Program-made: the position numbers and the translations under genes
Shown here: in pieces, positions 26,093 to 38,038 of the stretch
How the letters are laid out: each line of letters opens with the position of its first letter
How positions within the stretch are numbered: the stretch's first letter is position 1
Notes under the pieces: model-generated
What the model was told of the DNA's origin: nothing
The model's database searches: none
Seen by the model: only the letters and a program-made list of their open reading frames with translations
Assembly (NCBI GenBank): GCA_026182355.1
Contig: JAPFBL010000068.1
Coordinates: forward strand, 3,489,001 to 3,553,000
Reading direction: 5' to 3'
DNA length: 64,000 bases
From: Hermatobates lingyangjiaoensis
Taxonomy: Eukaryota; Arthropoda; Insecta; Hemiptera; Hermatobatidae

Positions 26093-27725
26093 AACCCAAT
26101 TGAAACACTAGATGCAGAAAACATCTGGTGAGGGGTTGAGAAGAGTGGAAGGGAAGAGTGGTATTTTAAAAGGGTGAAAGCGCAGGGAAGGACTAATGTC
26201 CAGAAAGGGATGTTTGGGGAAACAAAGGAGTACAGTAAGAAAGAGTAAAAAACTATCCGCTAGCTGTCAACCCTCTTAGAAGAGGCTATTGCCCTCGTAA
26301 CGAAAGTTTTCGATATAACAATCCTATATTTTACTAATGGTAAAGTAAAGGTAATTCTATTTTTTAGGCTGAAGGGATTACTGAAGCGAAGAAATAAAGT
26401 TTCTTGCTAACAACCAGAAAATCTAGGAGGGTAGGATAGGGTGATTTGGGTATCGGTAATCATTGATTTCATCAATAGGTAATGCCACCCAACATGGTCA
26501 CGACGCATGCTGCTGCTGTGTGTTCACACCATTACATGTCCCCCTCATACATGCACCCATTGGTAGCCTGTGATCAAATAATTCATAAATCATCGACACT
26601 CTGCAGTTAAACAGAAATGCTAAATATTTCCAGCAGAATCTATGTTTCAATATTGATTATATTGAGTTTACTAAGTGGAGTACACTATTACACCTGGCTG
26701 AATCATTTAAAGTTTGTTTTGTCTATAAAACATGACTTACTTGGACTCCAAAAATAAGCTCATTTTAATTTTATCTCTTAAAAAAGTTTGGAGTCATCTT
26801 AACTTTACTAAATTGAAAACATCAAACTGAAAGATTAAGAAATGACATACTTTTTTCAATTCAGTGTAATTAATATACCAATCGTGATGAAAAACAATTA
26901 ATTTGTTTATATGCTTGAAATAATTTCCGAAACCCAGATCCAATTAAAGAATCTAAACTCTTTTGGATTTTGGTAATTTTATCTGATAGATGGCATGAAA
27001 GTGGTTCAAATAACATTTCATTTCTTATTTAAATTATTGAACAACATTGAATTTGAAAGGGGTCCTTATCTCTCGGTCTATCATCCTCATTCTCAAAGGT
27101 TAAAGCCTCTCCAATAAACAGATGTACTCTGAATAAAACACCAAGGTTCGAAACGGTTTTCTTTTGTCATAAAATTTCTTTATGCATAATCCAAAATCTG
27201 TTTACAATTTTCTCAAAATCTTAAACTATAACCTATATTTTATTTTTACAAATATTATAATTTATTAATGTCGCGTTTTTGTATATAAAATTAAGTTATA
27301 TAATGACTGTATTATTTTACAAATGAAATGTTGCTAACATGTTATGGAAAAATGTATTTCAATAACACATTCCAACAAATAAAAAAGTTAATATAGGAAG
27401 TGTTTTTGCTTATTATTAACAGTTCATTTGAATTACAAGTCCCCTTTCAAAATTATTTTTTTACCACAATCAACTATTATCGGGAGAGTTTTAATATACA
27501 ATTTTATTTCTATATGATTATTTGTTTACCAAAAGACAAATTATTGCTGCACTCACGTAAAGTACTCCTTTCAAGATCTAACCCCCAATGAAATTATACA
27601 CTTGTTTTCAAGCTAGTTAAATTGGATAACATTGTACCATAGTGATAAAAAATTATATTCCCCATAACAGGTACACACACATACATATATATTATGTATA
27701 AAAATACATAATCAGCCATATATAA

Positions 27726-27728
<3 letters not shown>

Positions 27729-27763
<35 letters not shown>

Positions 27764-27866
27764 ATGTGTGTGTGTGTATGTATTTGTGTGTGTGTGTGCG
27801 TGTGTGTGTGAGAGAGAGGAGAGAGAGAGGAGAGAGAGTGAGAGAGAGACAGAGAGAGAGACGGGG
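27729..27866. repeat. (TG)n then (GA)n compound microsatellite
   Basis: TG-rich run with small interruptions passing into GA-rich sequence. Three overlapping - strand His/Thr and Ser/Leu ORFs across it are artefacts. Confidence 0.95.
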
Positions 27867-28344
27867 ACGGAGAGATACATAGATCATCCATGATCAACAT
27901 CTATGAAAACTCCGAATCAGTTATTACTATACTACCTTGCACTATTTCTGGATAATACTACAACAACTATCTTACTAAATATACTGAAATATACAAGCAG
28001 CTGATACTCCAATGAGGGGAATTTGAAAAATGAATTCTGAAGAGATCATAACTTAGTTTATTAAAGTGAGTTAAAAGGAAGTAATTGATGAAATAATAAT
28101 TATATATCTAATAAATTTCAAATATTTAAAATAGGTTGTTATATTATATTGCATTTTACTACTTGTCTTTGCATCACAGTGTAACATTACATTTATTAGT
28201 GGCTTTTGGGGCTGTGTTACAGTATTTTACAGATTGGTCAAATTATAAAGTCTTTAATTCACTAATTACATAATGAAAATGGCGAATTATTTATTGATGC
28301 TCAGTTGATTAGTAAGCACTTGAATGAAATAGAGGCAGTGTCTC

Positions 28345-28475
28345 ATGTTTTATCAAGAAGAGCGGAGGAAGAGCTGCTTATCGAGTATGCGTCACAAGCA
28401 AACTAACTGCGGAAGCAGTATCAGACAGAGCAGCTGACGCTAGGCGGCAGTTCATGTGACATAGATCAGCCGTTA
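28345..28475. promoter_or_regulatory. Possible conserved noncoding element
   Basis: G+C-richer, frame-less patch containing GAGCAGCTGACG (E-box) and ATGCGTCACA (CRE-like). Confidence 0.22.
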
Positions 28476-30087
28476 AATAACCGTCATTTTTCAACGTTAA
28501 AAAACTAAACTTTTTATTAACAACTAGTAGACGTGCCTTTTGCTATATATTGACAGGTACTTTGCAATAATTCAGAGATGATACCTGTTATTCCAAAATA
28601 TTATTTGAAATTAAATAGTAGAAAATATCATTGTTAGAATACTCCATAACTGTCATTAGATCTGGAGTTCTTTTAAGTTTTGCAGCTTTAGACACTGAAC
28701 TCAAATTTGTCTTTACTCAAGGCATACTTCTTATTTAACAAGCTGGTTGTTAGGACTCACTTTTTTAAAGCGAGCAAATTATGATAAACTCAAACGATAA
28801 TTAAAATCAACTAACAATACCTCCTTGCTACAGCACCAGGCACCTAAAATGCCTATATATTTTTATTTTTACCTGTATACCTTTGTAGGTAGCTAAAGAG
28901 ATTAAAGTCCATAACTTTTCTTCTAAGTTGAATTTCCAATCCATTCAAATCTTAGCTTTTAAGTTAGACATGCACAAATCTACTCTCAAACTTTCAGCTC
29001 ACTATAGCTTATAAGTGACTGAGTTTACTTGTGACAAATTTTTGGGCAAACACACTGACAGAAATTCTTTTAAGGGTGGATTCGGTTTCTCTAATGTATA
29101 AAACGTAAAGATAACTTGAAATGGTCAGTTCTAAACAACGTACAGACAAAACCTTTCTTTTACTTATATAAATGAAAACAATTTCAAGTGTTTTTAACTC
29201 AACAATTATACTTATTAACAAACTCAGGAATCGTCATGCATGCTTATCCACTGTATAAAAGCATTGAATGATTTTGAAATTACGGCTCTTGGAAATAATG
29301 TTAAACAATTGTTATTAAACACTCCCTTTTACAGCTAGAGTATGTTTAGGTCTTACAAATAACTTAACATATTGATAATCCTGTTTAGTAATTCTAATAG
29401 TTTAAATTTTAAAGAATTAGCTTATGATTACTATTGGAATTTTATTCCAGTAATACCATCGCTATTCTTTGGCGCTTTTTAAGAAATGTCTTTCAAAGTA
29501 TGAATCTTGTTAAAATTAAATCGAGACATCGTTGCATTGATGACAAAATGGAATTGTGGTGGAAATTAAAAAGCAAGATAATTTAAGTCTCTCCTCCAAT
29601 AGAACAGATAGAGAGATTCTGATAAAGGAATTTATTTACGTACCTGATATGATTAGGGGAATATTTATTTTAAACATTTTAATAAATTATGTCAATAAGA
29701 TGGTGCCAATGCTCGGATATGACAACGTGATTCTTAGTACGCAAAATAAAACAATTTAAATCACAAACATATTTCTTCAATGAAATACTATGAATAAAGT
29801 CCATGGTAAGCTTATATGAAATACTTCAACAAAATACAGTTCACAGTATGGGTTGCAGCAATTTAATTTAATAACGATAATGTAATTATAATGAAGGAAT
29901 AAGATGAATATATGGTGAGATGTCTAGTTTCAATCACAATACAAACAAGAATATCTTAAAGAACTGAGACTCCACAGAAACCCAAATCACTGAATACTGA
30001 TGTGTGGCTGTTTAGATACTGAGCTTGTCGACGAATGACCAACCTAGTGACCAGCATGGTTACTTCCGCTACATAGATATTGTATAA

Positions 30088-30130
30088 ATTGTACTTTGAT
30101 GAAGACAAACGCTGTCGAAATAAATAAACG
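30088..30130 (+). ncRNA. Isolated hammerhead-like relic
   Basis: TTGATGA (30096-30102; C3 to T), a perfect stem II GACA/TGTC with an AACGC loop, GAAA (30117-30120), then a short AT stem III. No inverted partner was found nearby and stem I does not pair well. It could be chance. Confidence 0.25.
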
Positions 30131-31024
30131 AGAATAGAGCAAATTGATGACCCCAGATATTTGGGTCATCTCCGTAATGTAACAAAATACGCCATTGTCT
30201 GAGCAGCCGCAATAGACTAACTTAACCTGATATGGTGTCCACGATTTAGTGTTATCATCAACAGACTATTTCTCCCTCGTATCTTGAGTAAGGTAGATTT
30301 TCTGCAAATGGTATCAGGCAGTCGATAAATTATTATACACAAATACTTGCCACTATCTTAATCACAAGCACAAGACTTGTGATTATAAAAAGACAATCTT
30401 TGCCGATATTGTTAATCTAGTGTAGATTCAACGTCTCTGTTTGTTGCATTTGATATGATTCTTTCACTTTTTTATCTATACTGTGCTTCAGAAGTGGGGA
30501 TTTTGTTTAAAGGTACCCCAGATGTGATGTTCATTTCAGTCCTTCTCCAAACTCCAGGAGTAGCAGCATTTCTTTCCCGAGCTCGCTTTTTCTTTCTCTT
30601 CTTTAGTAAGTTTAAGTATTTCCATTTCTCTAAACTTTTTCTCATTTCTTCACTGTAAGTATGTTTGGTGTAGTAATTATTACAATTATATATTAAAATT
30701 AGTGTTAAACTAATTTTCATAATTTCGGGTCTCGAGAACTTCATTCTATCATAAGTTCTGTGCGAATGTGTATGTTTTGAGAGAGAGAAGGAGTGATTAT
30801 GTGGAGTATACCTGAATGCTTCAATAGTATGAATGCTTGTATACTGGATTGGTGTGAATCAACTCCTTGATTCAAACGACAAGAAAATCGTTGATGTGCG
30901 TTGCTTTTACTCCGATGTCAAACCAATTGAAACAAACAGTTTTTTCGTGGTTGATGGCGGATACCTGATACGAAATGTAATGTAGTAATGACATTTGTAT
31001 GTTACTCAAAGGAACGATACTATT

Positions 31025-31374
31025 GGGTCGCCATTTAAAAAACATGTGTCATACATAAAACTCGAAAACTAGAGAACGCTTTGCACAGTTGCGCGGATAT
31101 ACCTGATATTGTTATTGCACAAAGCACAAACACTCCAGAACAGAGGGATAGCGTCATTCCATTCTTGGCAATGCGTTTGGAGATTAGTGGATCAGGTGGA
31201 GCCCTTGACACGTGGACTGTTAAGAGTTTTGTCATGTAGCTGAATCGATTCAAGTCTAATCTCCGTACCTGCGAAGGGATAATGTAGCCCATTACCCAAG
31301 TCCGCGCAGCACCACTAGATAGGTTTAAACTAATGATATTTAAATTTAAAACTACCAACATTAACTAAGTGTCA
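31025..31374 (-). repeat. G+C-richer block ending in the 32.7 kb inverted-repeat arm
   Basis: The right end (31341-31374) is the same sequence as each arm at 32697-32803. The block carries an uninterrupted 108-codon - strand frame that contains no domain and begins inside the repeat end. It is best read as a mobile-element copy, not a gene. Confidence 0.45.
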
Positions 31375-31577
31375 GAAAAGAATAAATTTCCCTTTTTTTC
31401 ACAATTTTATTTATTTCACAAATTTCACTTTTGCATTTCTTTAGCCTTCGTCGTGAGAAGAAGAAGAACTAAATTTAAGTAGCAATTGGAGAATAGGTTT
31501 GATGATAGCAAGAGAATTTGCTAGTGAAAATGCAAGTTGGCAATATCTCAAACCAATGGGTATGACTTTGCTAATAA

Positions 31578-31808
31578 AGTACTTTTACATATATTGAGGA
31601 ACTCTGTACAATATGCAATATGCAGGAATGTGAAACTTTGGCCCATATACGAGTAGTATTGAGATGTTCTATCTATGGCCCTCAAAGGGAAGCCTTCTTT
31701 CCCCACAGCTTTTTCAATAACGAGTGGTCGGATGAAACAAACCTTGTATCTCTCCTAGAAATTGTACATAAACGGCATTTATGCCTTTTATATTTTACTT
31801 TTTTGTAA
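31578..31808 (+). pseudogene. Non-LTR retrotransposon (LINE) C-terminal remnant
   Basis: The frame reads ELCTICNMQECETLAHIRVV then LRCSIYGPQREAFF and runs to a stop at 31806-31808. C-x2-C-x4-CETLAH...C...Y...R is the zinc-knuckle-like end typical of jockey/R1-type LINE reverse transcriptases. Only this tail survives; the reverse transcriptase is missing upstream. A TA/T-rich tail follows. Confidence 0.55.
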
Positions 31809-32090
31809 ACATTTTATAAATTAGAGCTCTTATTTGAAATGAGTAAAAATAAGCGTTTAAGAAAGGTTCCGATATCAGTATTTTTTAAAATTATGTTTTT
31901 TTTTGCTTTTTTATTTCTGTATTTCGTTATTATTGATTATATTATTGCTTGAAAATACTAGCATCTGAACTTTAAAAGTTAAATAATTAAATAAATAAAT
32001 AAAATAAATAATTAAAAGTTCTTAATTTTAACAGTTATAACGGATATTTCACACCCTTATTCATACAAACACTTACTTACTTCTTACTTG

Positions 32091-32400
32091 TTAGTTTGAG
32101 CTTCCAAAGCTCTCCGCTTCGATGGCTCGGTGTCTCCGGTATAGGTCGGCAGCTATTTGCCATAATTTGGTGTTGGTCCGGATATTTTTCAGAGTGGCCT
32201 CATATCCTAGCTTCTCCTTTAGTACTTCTCGCTCACACATGCGAGCACTGGAGAAGAATATAAATATATTCTGAAGATTTGAAGCCTCAGATCATTCCTG
32301 CCGTTCTCAAACATCTGCCATGGCTGCGACCGAAAATTCAAGCAAGTCTGGACATTCCCAGTTCATTGACAAAACGGGAGTTACCAATGCTACTTATATA
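32091..32400 (-). pseudogene. Coding relic, possibly a terminal exon or transposon ORF
   Basis: On the - strand a frame ending TAA (32093-32091) reads ARMCEREVLKEKLGYEATLK, then NIRTNTKLWQIAADLYRRHR and AIEAESFGSSN. It is preceded by a plausible acceptor TATTCTTCTCCAG at about 32248. Upstream, coding-like pieces in other frames (NSRFVNELGMSRLA; RSQPWQMFENGRNDLRLQ) are broken by a stop or frameshift. The composition is G+C-rich and protein-like. The Leu-Trp-x-Ile-Ala pattern recalls SANT/Myb-like helices, but this is weak. Most likely a decayed mobile-element or retroposed gene fragment; a real 3' exon is possible. Confidence 0.4.
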
Positions 32401-32696
32401 AGCACATATAACGTATATTCAAGTATCCACGAAAACTTTGTGCAGATAAGTAATAAATAACCTACGGCGGTATATGCAGTAATTATAACGAATCGGTTAC
32501 ATATTTCACGTAATTTTTTATTATAAAACTATTTGTATTTACATCTGTAATACTAATTAACAGACATTTTCTTTCTTATAAACAATAATAAAAGTGGAAG
32601 TATAAAATTTGCAAAATAACGAGCTTGACCTGTAAAGCCCTATACAATACATATAAACATAAAGCAACCAAAGCTATTATTTAAACTAAAAATATT

Positions 32697-32803
32697 TAAA
32701 TTTAAAACTACCAACATTAACTAAGAGTCACTTTATAATTTTATAATCATAAATTATAAAATTATTATGTGACTCTTAGTTAATGTTGGTGGTTTTAAAT
32801 TTA
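32697..32803. repeat. Inverted repeat, 35-bp arms
   Basis: Arms 32697-32731 and 32769-32803 pair with one mismatch around an AT-rich centre. One arm (AACTACCAACATTAACTAAG) also occurs alone at 31341-31374, so the arm belongs to a dispersed element. Confidence 0.8.
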
Positions 32804-33104
32804 TAACTTTATAACTATAATTTTTATTTTAAAATTATAACTTTCATTTGTATCATATCAGAAAACGGCATAGAAAAACATCGAATGTATTGAAAAACAA
32901 CACTTAGCTTATTGTTCTCAAAGTTCATTCCATCAATACTTTACGTAATATTTCTGATATATTAAATATCTCATGAAATAAATTTAAAAAAAAATTCGTT
33001 TTTTAGTTTTATAAAAATGAAAAATTGGAAGACATTAGAACATTCTAATTTTGTAAAAGGCATGTTGTTGTTCTTTGATATACACGAGTTAATGGCATGT
33101 TGGG

Positions 33105-33375
33105 TAAGAAGGAATACGTTTAGTCAGGCTACAGTGGAGATTGTCCTGAAGGCTGATCCTGAAGGAGTGTTAGTCGGCGACAAGCCATCGGTGTGAGACA
33201 GTGAGCCTGGTAATTAGGTCATCAGGTTATGTCAGCGGTCTGATTGAAGGATCTGTCACAGCGTGAACAGACTTCTTAGTCAGTGACTCTCGCTTTCACG
33301 CTCATCTCCTGTGAAATACAACCCTCACCTAAATCTCCCATCAGTCAAAACAACCGGCAAAGCCTTCAAGCCCTG
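33105..33375. promoter_or_regulatory. Possible conserved noncoding element
   Basis: The longest high-complexity, ORF-free G+C-richer patch in the upstream half (e.g. GTAATTAGGTCATCAGG, a homeodomain TAATTA-type core). Could also be an untranslated exon. Confidence 0.25.
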
Positions 33376-34740
33376 TTTTCAAAAAAAAAAAGCAACCAAA
33401 TTAAACACACACACGTAACAAACTTCAACACAAATTACCAAAACTTCTATGGATTTCTTTAAACAAAAAAAAAGAAAATTTGACAAACATATTAGCACTT
33501 CCGATGTATATATACATATACATTAGTGCTCTGATCTAAAAATAAATGTGTCTTGTATCAGAATTTCAATTCATATAGAATTGTACTAAAATTAAAAACA
33601 TATCCTGCTCATTATGCAGAATGAATTAACAAAACCAAATATTTTATATTCATTTCCATATCGTTAAATATAAAAGCTCTCATTTTAATTACAGTTTGAA
33701 AAAGTTCCATTTTTAACATACTGTCATTCAGTACAGTTTTCAAAATCAATATTTTGTTTTCTCGACTCTGATTGCCACCTATCCAAGTATAAGCCAGGCT
33801 CAAAGTGGATAAACCGTTAACTGTTGAGTAAACCGTTAACTATTTACTTAACAGGCCTATAACCGTTGACTTTAATTCAAAAGCAAGTTTACCTTTTCAT
33901 TTCTTGAAATAAAACGTTTTTCATTATTAAATTAATGAACAAAGAGGTTACTGTTTTTTATCAAGCTGAAGAAGGAGTCATGGAAGCTCTATCGGAAGTT
34001 TTTTGATAACCGTCCAGACTCCCAACGGAAGCCCTTTCCGAAAATAGTAAGGAAAAGGACGAATTTCATCAAAATTTACAATTATAGCTAATTTTTAAAA
34101 TACTTAAACTAAAACGGCTTTTCAAGAAAATGTTGCTAAAGTACTAAGAGAGCCTAGCCAAAGCATACATTTTTTCAAGCTTAATTATCAAATTTAATAC
34201 TAATAGAATATCTGAAAGCATGCTGTAAGAATAGGTTTCTGATTCCGATATTCTTCATAAAATATTACAGTTTTCACTTCAACTGATTTCAAAGATTATA
34301 TTTCAGTAATAACTCAAATGAAATTAGAACTTAATAATGTCTTACTTCGTTAAGGTGTTATTTATTCCTAATAACATAGTTATTTGTGCAAAGTTTGCGC
34401 AAGACGGCTGTTGAATAGTGAGGAGTTGGCTGATGTGTACCTTCTCCAGTTTTCTGCTTACACCATCATCAATTCAGGCTTATATATTTATCTAGCTATC
34501 AAACTTTACCCAGCCAAACATGCCAACTATATTGACACATTCACCTGCAAAGTCTCTCATAATAGACGTGCACTAAACTGCTTTTAACATAACAATGTTT
34601 ATTAAAATATCACAGAAAAGATATTCAAGTTATTCTGTTTTCATTTCCTCTTTTTAAAATAATTGTCTTTAACTTCTACTTAATAACATACAAACACACA
34701 CATATTATATATTTATATATATAAGTGTTTATACACTTTT

Positions 34741-34985
34741 TCTTCTTCTCGGAATTTGGTCAGGGTTAATATTTGGAATCACCTTTTCGCCAACGTTTCG
34801 TCTTTATTTTAAGACATCCTCAGGGCAATAAACTAACAAAAGTAATGGACATTTGTCATATTTACTTTATATTCATCATAGAAAATTCAAAAAACTTACT
34901 CAAGGCTAGCTTATAATACCGAACCAGGCGACAAGGTGATTCCAAATATTAACCCTGACCAAATTCTGAGAAGAAGAAGAAGTGT
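34741..34985. mobile_element. Foldback element with one hammerhead core (family j)
   Basis: About 45-bp inverted ends (left CTTCTTCTCGGAATTTGGTC..., right ending AAATTCTGAGAAGAAGAAG) with CAGGGTTAATATTTGGAATC in the left arm and its inverse in the right. A hammerhead core lies in the left arm only. Centre 34836-34930 has no recognised content. Confidence 0.75.
34785..34836 (-). ncRNA. Hammerhead ribozyme, family j
   Basis: - strand GCC, CTGAGGA (34823-34817), a 5-bp stem II GTCTT/AAGAC, GAAA (34799-34796), palindromic stem III ACGT, U17, then GGCGAAAA. Stem I pairs GGC with GCC, then G-U, A-U and further A-U pairs around one mismatch. The predicted cut is between 34792 and 34791. All conserved core bases are present, and stem II is the best formed of the set apart from family e. 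Confidence 0.65.
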
Positions 34986-35718
34986 TTATTAGTAATTTTG
35001 GCCAAGAAAATAATACCTTTTATATATATACGAGTATACTAAATTCACAGAAAGAAAACTCATACAAGTGATAACAAAAACAAACTATAACGTATTTCGA
35101 ATATGTATTACGTCGAAAGCGAATGACCACTTGTCTTCGGAGTGGCTTAAATCTTTTTACCTGATGACCTAGTCGTAACATAGTAGTTTGTTTTTGTGAT
35201 CTGTTGTATGTATATTCATTGTTTTCATTTCCGACAATGCGTCAACCAAGTTCAAGAATAATTTAAAAAATGGGTCTTAAATTTGAGGTAGAGCCAAAAC
35301 TATGATGTCTGATATTTTTAGTTTTGCTTTTAAATTAGAAATTTCATAATTGTTCATTAAATGCAATATCAATTCATTATTTTCAGTAATTGTGAAATTT
35401 ATCTTAAAATAGATTAACTTTATACAGCATTGAATTAGATACTATAGCATTGGGAATTAATCTATTAAAGACGCGTTAGTTTAATAATATGCACGAACAT
35501 ATCTATGTATACGTATATATACATATATATATTAGTATAGGTTGGCAGCAAATCTTCTTGGAGGCATACTTCTGTCTCAATGTCCTTTGGACAACTTATT
35601 TGGGAATTACCACCTTATATTCGTAAGACTGTCAGGAGACTGGAAAATGCTTAGTTTGAAAGTCGTTAATATCAAAGCTGCGGTACATTTCAACAAAATA
35701 TATGTATATGTATACGTA

Positions 35719-35857
35719 TGGTAATGTAGTATTGGGATCTCATATATTTTTAAAATACATGTATATAGATATAGAAAATAAAAATATAATTAATTTATTT
35801 TCTCTATCTATACACATGTATTTAAAAGCTATATGATATCTCAATACTACAATATCC
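35719..35857. repeat. AT-rich foldback, ~60-bp arms
   Basis: The left arm TGTAGTATTGGGATCTCATA...ATACATGTATATAGATA is mirrored by TATCTATACACATGTATTTA...GATATCTCAATACTACA. No ribozyme core. Confidence 0.75.
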
Positions 35858-37924
35858 AATCCAATAATATATAAAAGTAGTCTATTTAATATATCATTTA
35901 AATAGTTTTGGCTACACAGCAGATAATATGTTTGCGTGTGTAAAAAAAATAAATACTTGAATCCGTATCGAAAGTAAGCAATTGGAAGCTATTTGGCTAA
36001 TTATCGTTGGTCAGCCAGGTTATTGGCAGTGAGTGGAATCCATGACCTTTACGTGCTTGCTCATTGCACGTAACAAGGCTCGCTTGCATCGATTGAAGTT
36101 ATCTGGCGAGATACGTCAACCTTAATGACTTCAACGCACAGTGCAGTATAATCCTTAGCCAGCTATCTTTATGGATAAAGAAAGAATAATCCCTTCACCT
36201 AAATCATTTTGACCAGATAAGCAAGCAATCTAGGCTGGTCTTCACTCAAGTGCAATGCAAATGAAATTATCTTGGAAAGTCAATGACTGATATTCCAGAT
36301 CCACTACACCAATTTTGAAGAAAATCCATGCATTAATTTCGTTTCTAAAGTAATTAGTAATATTTTTGACTCTTCACTTATTATTAATCTTGTCTTTTGA
36401 CTACTATAAAAAACACAAAATTAAGTTTATATATATTAAGTTGGGTCAGGTTTTTCCAGGCTCACCTGGAATGCTAAGGTACTACTAGTGAAGACAATTA
36501 GGTTTACTAGTAAACAGCGTAAAATATTTCCCTACATGAATACCTGTTGTACGCAGCATGATGCAGCAATCTTCATAACGATGAATCTCCATCAAAAATG
36601 ATGGAATATGTATGTTTTAATGCAAAATTATCGGATAATTTCCTTTCTCTTAGTGTATCAATCAATCTCTGTTAGACTATATAGAATTGTATCTAATTCG
36701 ACTAAGTAGTTTATCAATTACCGCCTTGTAATGGGGCAGGAGGCTGTGAAAGACAGATGGCCTCAGGCGACTCAGATGGTTCTCCAACCGTTGAAGAAAG
36801 CAGTCCCCGTAATTATCATGTGTCATGCTTACCTTTCATTCTTCTTCACTCGATTTCACTACATTTGCTGATTTTATCAAACTGTAAACCAAGAAGCCGC
36901 TTCATACAATACCAACGTACACAGATTCATTTATATTATATCATTCCAAGATTTTAAAATCTACAGCTTAACATAATTTAAAATAGCTTCAAACGCAACT
37001 ACTAACAATACAAAATTGTTAACCTATTCATGGAAAATTTTTTTTACCAGGAAGGATTTTAACATCGAAGGCTTCACATATACAAACAAATTTCTACTGT
37101 CTTAGTTTATTTCCTTAGCTACTTCTGAGTATACTTGATACACCTACATACATTTCCGATAGGCTGCTGGGTAATGTAATCGCGCCTTTGTAATTTCATC
37201 CTTGCCCATCTTTTTAAATTTTAGTAAATAAGCTCCCTTTTTTATAATTTTTAAACGATTAAAAGTCCACTAAATGATTTATTTTATGAGAATCATATCA
37301 ATCTTTACTTCACTCTAAAAAGCTATTTGACAAATTCCTGTAAAACATTTCCATCAATATTATCATCTTCAGGAAACGATACAAATCCCATAATATTTTT
37401 TATCAAACAATTAATGAAAGTAAGTAAAACAAACATAAATGACTCCTAATTTATGTGTCTTAAATTCAGGAGAACTCCGTTGTTTGGGTATTCATGTTTT
37501 ACTTTTTGTTTAGTATAGTCAGGGCTTTTATTATTCACAGTCGAATCAGGTCATTTTCTTCACATAATATTTCAGCATATTTTGTTATCATTTTTCTGGT
37601 CAATTTTTTTCTATATATGATCATTGCATACTCTTTATGTGACTTTAAAGTGATTATAAAACTATGAATACCAACATAAATATAGACTTCAAAAAAAAAG
37701 GAATATATATAAAATGAATTTAGAAGATCCCAAAACTATAAATCCTTCGAAATCTCAAAATTAATTTTACATAATTACTCTACTTTACTCAAGTAAAGTA
37801 AACATTATATAAATGAAAATGTTAATTTTCATTTTAAATATCATATTATTTTAAATTAATATTATTTTAAATATAATAAGAAAAGCATCATGTACTAGTA
37901 ATAGCTATTATTAGTATAACTATT

Positions 37925-38038
37925 CAGTACTCTATATGCACTGACATCTTTACAGATAACATTTTCACTGATTCTTGAGAAATGATTCTATAACAATCGA
38001 GTACCGTTTATCTTATTTCTGCATATGTCAACTTTTTC
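37925..38038 (+). repeat. Direct repeat, copy 1
   Basis: CAGTACTCTATATGCACTGA, CATCTTTA, TTCTTGAGAAATGATTCTAT and AACAATCGAGTACC all recur in order at 39743-39859. Identity is roughly 85-90% with one small gap. Confidence 0.8.

Larger units (their letters stand above)
26093..30087. other. Gene-poor AT-rich DNA
   Basis: A purine-rich patch (26110-26280) adjoins the half foldback element, then AT-rich DNA with one compound microsatellite and one candidate regulatory patch. No exon supported. Confidence 0.55.

Noticed and set aside
27594..27900. Three overlapping His/Thr- and Ser/Leu-repeat ORFs
   Set aside because: Translation of a (TG)n/(GA)n microsatellite in three frames.
30472..30744. Lys/Arg-rich 90-codon - strand ORF overlapping a 67-codon + strand ORF
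   Set aside because: The basic run comes from a TTTCTTT-rich tract on the other strand; no domain or splice junction supports either frame.
31035..31361. 108-codon - strand ORF, one of the longest single-frame ORFs
   Set aside because: It begins inside a dispersed repeat end (31341-31374) and shows no recognisable domain; treated as mobile-element sequence.
35060..35200. Another hammerhead element
   Set aside because: Inverted arms and a CTGATGA are present, but no GAAA lies at a workable distance and the other arm has CCGAAGA with an implausibly long stem II.
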